In this document: one piece after another, positions 4,541-8,019 of the stretch
Position numbering within the stretch: position 1 is the first letter of the stretch
Layout of the letters: the number at the start of each line of letters is the position of its first letter
Source of the DNA: Vampirovibrionales bacterium
GTDB taxonomy: Bacteria > Cyanobacteriota > Vampirovibrionia > Vampirovibrionales > JAGQHJ01
Length of the DNA stretch: 8,019 bases
Direction of reading: 5' to 3'
Assembly (NCBI GenBank): GCA_025451145.1
Contig: JANWKX010000102.1
Span: 1 to 8,019, forward strand
Made by a program: the position numbers and the translations under genes
Notes under the pieces: generated by a model
Seen by the model: only the letters and a program-made list of their open reading frames with translations
Database searches by the model: none
What the model was told of the DNA's origin: nothing

Positions 4541-6853
4541 TTAGACAGGATTCACCTTTGCATGGGCAGATAAGCTGATGGGCAACGCTTGAACCCGGAC
4601 AGGCTCCTGTGATTTTTGCCCCATCCATGTAAACATCACCTGGTGGTGGCCTCGCCAAAGGGTGTGAGACGTATCGTCAAATTCGCCGATGGAGGGAAGC
4701 ACCCTCAAGAAGTAACCGGGCTGGCTTTCCTCGTAGTGAATCATGGGCATGGCATATGCCGCTTCGGGATAGGTCCTGAGAATTACCCGGTTTTGCTTGT
4801 CTTCAATAGAGACCCAACCATCTGTGGCGCCCAGCCCATGTTGTGCCGACACCGAGACACTTACCGGTTCGCTGTGAGAAACCGTATGCCCTTTCAGCGG
4901 AAATCGCTCAGGATGAATACCCCCATTCACGGTGCAATAGGCCAGGGTTTCGGGATCGAAGGCTTCCGGCAGAATCGTCATAATCCCCACCCGGCAAGAG
5001 GCCGCCGAGATATCCTTGAATCGGAAATGATACAGCAGGTCTATCCTCGGCGTATTTTGATAGACATAAAGGGTTTTCCACAAATTACCGATATCCGTCG
5101 AGAGTCCTATCTGAATGGGCAGCCGAATGGGATATTGTTCCGGGTTCTGAGGCATCTGAATAGTCGCGGGTTTTAAATCGGTGGCCTTTTCACCGGACTT
5201 TGAAGTCAGAATAAAGTGCCCACTAAAGAAATCGGCTCCCAATGCGATATCATCGAAGTATCCATGGGGCAAAGTGCCCACCCAGGGCAAAGACGGATCC
5301 AGTTGCTTGAATTGGAGCGCTTCAATGGCGCCCCCCTTCTGCCGGTTTAAGGTCAGTTGAATGGCCTCGGTTTCCAACAGACAGGTCAGGTCATCCTGAT
5401 TGAAGGTCACTGGTTTCGGCTGAGGGATATCAAGCCGGTCCTTGCTATCCCAGACCAGGGCGGTTGATGATAATGGCGGCAGGTTTGCCCAAAGGGTGAC
5501 TTTAATCCAGCGGACGCTGCCATCCTGGTAATGGCCAACGCCCTCAAGTTGCCAGGTTTCAATGGCGTTATTGGGCTCTAAGGCAGGTTGCCCAGACAGG
5601 GTCTGGTGGGGAAACTGAATCTCCAACGTGACAGGTCCACTGTAAACAGTTTGGTTGGGATTCCAAAGTTCAACGGTTAAGGCATTCTGTGAAGCCGGAT
5701 GCAGGCTCTTGGGAAAAGCGTCTTCAAGGGCATTTTCCAGCAGTGCGGCGGTTTGCCTTAAAAGCCCCACTTTTTCATCGGTGGTATGGGTCCTGAAGTC
5801 ACTTCCCCATTTTTCAAGGAGATATCGCCAAAGCTGAGTCGATACTGGCCGCTTGAGTGACTGAAGCGCCAACAGCTCCATGTAGCGTTGGTAGCATTTT
5901 GTGTTGAGGTGAATGTCATCTCGCCCAGAGACCGCCCATCGGGTGGGATTATACTTGGGCTGCTTCTTGCACGGCAAGGGATACTCCGGCGATTCCAGAC
6001 GAATCGGCTCACTGTTTTTGGACATAAACCGCTTGGCAAAGTCCATCGGGCGAATCCAGGTCATATTGGGATTGGCCTGAATCCACTCCAATGCCGTGAT
6101 CAAGCGTTGCAAGTCATGAGCCCCTGAGGACTGAAGGTATTCGGCTTCCAGAAGCCCCGGATGGTAATCCATGATTTCCGCATCGGACCCGTAGAAGGAA
6201 AATCCCCTGTCCACTGCCGGAGCATAATGCTGCTCCAGGTAGGTGAAATAGTCCTTTTCAGAGAGGCTTCGGTTTAAATAGCGTTGTAGCTTTTGAAAGG
6301 CGATGGAATTGTTCCAAACCACCGCAATGCTCTCTGTTCCATCAGGGTTCAGGGCTTTTTGCGGACGATATTGGGTTTCAGCGGGGTAGGCATGAAAGCG
6401 GGCCGGGTTGTTCCACTCCATAAACAGTTGCTGATAACCGGCTTCCTGATAGAGATCCACCAGGCCGGAGGCATAGGTCTGCTCATTGACATAGGCTGTG
6501 ACAGGCGTCTGCCCCAAAAGCGATTGATAGACCTCGTTCCCGATTTTCAGGTTGTTTCGGTTCGCTTCAGCAGGCATCAACGGCATGATGCTTTGGGTAT
6601 AGCCCGCCCCGACGAATTCAACTTCCTGATTTCGCCATGCCTCTTTTAGGGTTCGGATAAAGCTTTCATCGATGGAGGACAGGACCTCCAAGGAATAGCC
6701 GGTGGCTTCAAAGCCGAAGGGAACACCCATTCGCTTTGCCAAATCCAGCAAGGGCCAGTAGCACCGATCCAGAATGAGGGGGTAATGGGATTTTGGAATG
6801 CTTGAAAAGGCCAGATTAATATGGAAAACGCCATACATCCACAGCTTAGACAT
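4541..6853 (-). CDS. GH57-like glycoside hydrolase
   Basis: A 770-residue protein with an N-terminal GH57-type catalytic barrel (about 1-300) and a long C-terminal part rich in beta-strand-like segments (about 390-760), probably a beta-sandwich as in GH57/GH38 relatives. GH57-like motifs in order: Y-G-V-F-H-I-N-L-A-F (7-16, His11), G-F-E-A-T-G-Y-S-L-E (47-56), V-N-E-Q-T-Y (122-127, Glu124 as candidate nucleophile), M-E-W-N-N-P (145-150) and G-S-D-A-E-I-M-D-Y-H-P-G (222-233, Asp224 as candidate acid). These positions are close to the Glu123 and Asp214 of the Thermococcus litoralis 4-alpha-glucanotransferase. The C-terminal half has G-L-G-A-T-D-G-W and E-F-D-D-T motifs. No signal peptide is seen, so it should act in the cytoplasm. 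ATG 6853 is preferred over TTG 6880 because the fold begins immediately after it; the Shine-Dalgarno is weak. It lies 36 bp after the PseG-like gene and is probably in its operon. Substrate unknown; an alpha-linked glycan or a lipid- or nucleotide-linked intermediate is possible. Confidence 0.85.
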   Translation of the reverse strand: MSKLWMYGVFHINLAFSSIPKSHYPLILDRCYWPLLDLAKRMGVPFGFEATGYSLEVLSSIDESFIRTLKEAWRNQEVEFVGAGYTQSIMPLMPAEANRNNLKIGNEVYQSLLGQTPVTAYVNEQTYASGLVDLYQEAGYQQLFMEWNNPARFHAYPAETQYRPQKALNPDGTESIAVVWNNSIAFQKLQRYLNRSLSEKDYFTYLEQHYAPAVDRGFSFYGSDAEIMDYHPGLLEAEYLQSSGAHDLQRLITALEWIQANPNMTWIRPMDFAKRFMSKNSEPIRLESPEYPLPCKKQPKYNPTRWAVSGRDDIHLNTKCYQRYMELLALQSLKRPVSTQLWRYLLEKWGSDFRTHTTDEKVGLLRQTAALLENALEDAFPKSLHPASQNALTVELWNPNQTVYSGPVTLEIQFPHQTLSGQPALEPNNAIETWQLEGVGHYQDGSVRWIKVTLWANLPPLSSTALVWDSKDRLDIPQPKPVTFNQDDLTCLLETEAIQLTLNRQKGGAIEALQFKQLDPSLPWVGTLPHGYFDDIALGADFFSGHFILTSKSGEKATDLKPATIQMPQNPEQYPIRLPIQIGLSTDIGNLWKTLYVYQNTPRIDLLYHFRFKDISAASCRVGIMTILPEAFDPETLAYCTVNGGIHPERFPLKGHTVSHSEPVSVSVSAQHGLGATDGWVSIEDKQNRVILRTYPEAAYAMPMIHYEESQPGYFLRVLPSIGEFDDTSHTLWRGHHQVMFTWMGQKSQEPVRVQALPISLSAHAKVNPV

Positions 6854-6889
6854 GAGATTGTTTCCCAAGCATCCGTCCAATACCTGCCA

Positions 6890-8019
6890 CTACATCACCG
6901 AGACCGGTATTCGCGTCGTCGAGACTACAGTTTCGGCCACTTTATACGAGCCTTTCTTGTCAATCAGAGATTGGCCCTTCTGTCCCATAGCCTGGCGTAA
7001 CGCTTGATTTTCAATGAGCTTTGAAACCTCCGAAAGAATGGTTGTCTTTTCCAGTGTCTTTCCAGCTCCCAAGCTGATGGCCGAACCGTAGGAGACGAAT
7101 CTTTCGAGATCGGCGACATCATGTTCATCCTGAGCCAGCATCAAAGAAGGAACGCCCAGATAGGCCAGCTCATAAGCCGTAATGCCAAAGGCCGTCACGG
7201 CAAACGAGGCTCTTTCCATCAGCCCTCTCAAGCTGGATACCCGCCAATGGAGGGTAATGGTTGAGAGCATGTGAGTGGCAATTTTTTCGAGATTCTCAGG
7301 GACCTGGTAGAGCGTGGGAACCACCAGATCGATATGGCAGTCCTTCAGGTCTTTCAAGGCCTCCAGGATCCGCTCCGAATATTGACTGGGATCGCTACCG
7401 CCCATAGTGACCAGAATGGTAGGCCGATCAATCTTTGAGATGGTCTCATCCGGGACATCTCCCATTAAAAATCCGGCTCCCATCAAGACAAACGGTTTGC
7501 CTTGATAAAGACCAGGGTGGCCATTAGCCCACTCCGGGCTGGGAACGGCATGGACGTTCGGGAAAATAACGGCATCCACTTCGGCGCAACCCAGGCCATT
7601 ATTGTCCAGGATGATAATGGGGAGTTCGGGTTTCGCCAGACGTATCCCTTGAATCAAGGTCGGGGTCGCAGCTTGCTGGAAATCAATGACCACCCGATCG
7701 TAGTGGCCCTGTCGAACGGATTCCGCCAGGCTCCAGTTACCTTCAACCAGGTTCCACCCTTCTTCCAGCAGGCTTGACTTCAAGGCGTAAGGGGGATTAT
7801 CCAGCCAAAGGGTAATCCCACAGCAAAAATATTCTTCCAAGGCCCTTGCCAACGTTTTGCAACGCTCCAAATGACCGACGCCAAAATGATTTCCCGCTTG
7901 AACGGCAATGAGCACCTTAAGGGAACGATAATCCACATTTTTCTGGCAAACGTGGTGATTGGTCTCCACCAATTCAGGATGTGTCTTCAGGTAGTCGATG
8001 ATTTGGACCATCGAAGGCA
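6890..8019 (-). CDS. PseG/SpsG-like nucleotide-sugar hydrolase, likely C-terminal half of an SpsF fusion; 5' end cut
   Basis: PseG removes UDP from UDP-2,4-diacetamido-2,4,6-trideoxy-L-altrose in pseudaminic acid synthesis, using a GT-B-like fold. Counting from the Met at 8011, the protein shows V-L-I-A-V-Q-A-G (33-40), G-V-G-H-L-E-R-C (44-51, with the His equivalent to the PseG catalytic histidine), V-V-I-D-F (107-111), L-D-N-N-G (135-139, where PseG usually has D-D), M-G-G-S-D-P (203-208) and F-G-I-T-A-Y-E-L-A-Y-L-G-V-P (275-288). Residues 1-25 do not belong to PseG. The I-I-D-Y-L, H-P-E-L-V-E-T-N and V-C-Q-K blocks look like the C-terminal tail of SpsF-type cytidylyltransferases. The frame stays open to the window edge and the bases before 8011 (CCTTCG) give no ribosome site, so I treat the gene as 5'-truncated rather than starting at 8011. 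The glycosidase gene follows 36 bp downstream. Confidence 0.85.
   Translation of the reverse strand, partial: PSMVQIIDYLKTHPELVETNHHVCQKNVDYRSLKVLIAVQAGNHFGVGHLERCKTLARALEEYFCCGITLWLDNPPYALKSSLLEEGWNLVEGNWSLAESVRQGHYDRVVIDFQQAATPTLIQGIRLAKPELPIIILDNNGLGCAEVDAVIFPNVHAVPSPEWANGHPGLYQGKPFVLMGAGFLMGDVPDETISKIDRPTILVTMGGSDPSQYSERILEALKDLKDCHIDLVVPTLYQVPENLEKIATHMLSTITLHWRVSSLRGLMERASFAVTAFGITAYELAYLGVPSLMLAQDEHDVADLERFVSYGSAISLGAGKTLEKTTILSEVSKLIENQALRQAMGQKGQSLIDKKGSYKVAETVVSTTRIPVSVM

Noticed and set aside
4616..5176. Plus-strand open frame of 186 codons
   Set aside because: It lies wholly inside the glycosidase gene on the other strand, has no recognisable domain, and its composition is that of an antisense shadow.
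6293..6649. Plus-strand open frame of 118 codons
   Set aside because: It is antisense to the conserved GH57 motifs and has no domain or ribosome site that I can support.
6854..6880. TTG start at 6880 for the glycosidase
   Set aside because: It would add nine residues not resembling the family start; ATG 6853 begins directly before the conserved first strand.

Overview
The window is ordinary bacterial chromosome with dense, intact genes and roughly balanced base composition. The lineage cannot be fixed from the sequence alone. No mobile element, CRISPR array, rRNA or tRNA was recognised. Most of the window is a surface-glycan (nonulosonic-acid-like sugar) gene region. A housekeeping pair, rimM-trmD, sits in the middle of it.

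Layout from the right edge, minus strand. A PseG/SpsG-like nucleotide-sugar hydrolase (6890-8019) runs off the window. Its first visible residues look like the tail of an SpsF-type cytidylyltransferase, so it is probably the second half of a fusion protein. It is followed 36 bp later by a 770-residue GH57-type glycosidase (4541-6853). After a 135-bp gap with a candidate promoter comes a class I SAM methyltransferase (3479-4405). A 177-bp gap with a near-perfect inverted repeat follows, then a 77-codon hypothetical gene with a TTG start (3068-3301).

The middle, plus strand, holds rimM (1781-2314) and trmD (2311-3048), overlapping by 4 bp. They converge on the small hypothetical gene and diverge from the left-hand operon. 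The divergent intergenic region carries three TTGAA boxes at an exact 21-bp period.

The left part, minus strand, is a two-gene operon. The first gene is a fusion of a degenerate SpsF-like nucleotidyltransferase domain with a SAM methyltransferase (376-1647). Five bases later begins a polytopic membrane protein resembling GT-C glycosyltransferases or related glycan membrane proteins (1-370, cut by the window edge).

Working model (inference): the SpsF and PseG activities make or activate a nonulosonic-type sugar, the two methyltransferases decorate it or a neighbouring residue, and the membrane protein and GH57 enzyme help assemble or trim a surface or flagellar glycan. rimM-trmD serves ribosome maturation and tRNA G37 methylation and is probably only a physical neighbour. 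The points most worth checking are the two unusual domain fusions and an Asp-to-Glu change at the TrmD catalytic position.
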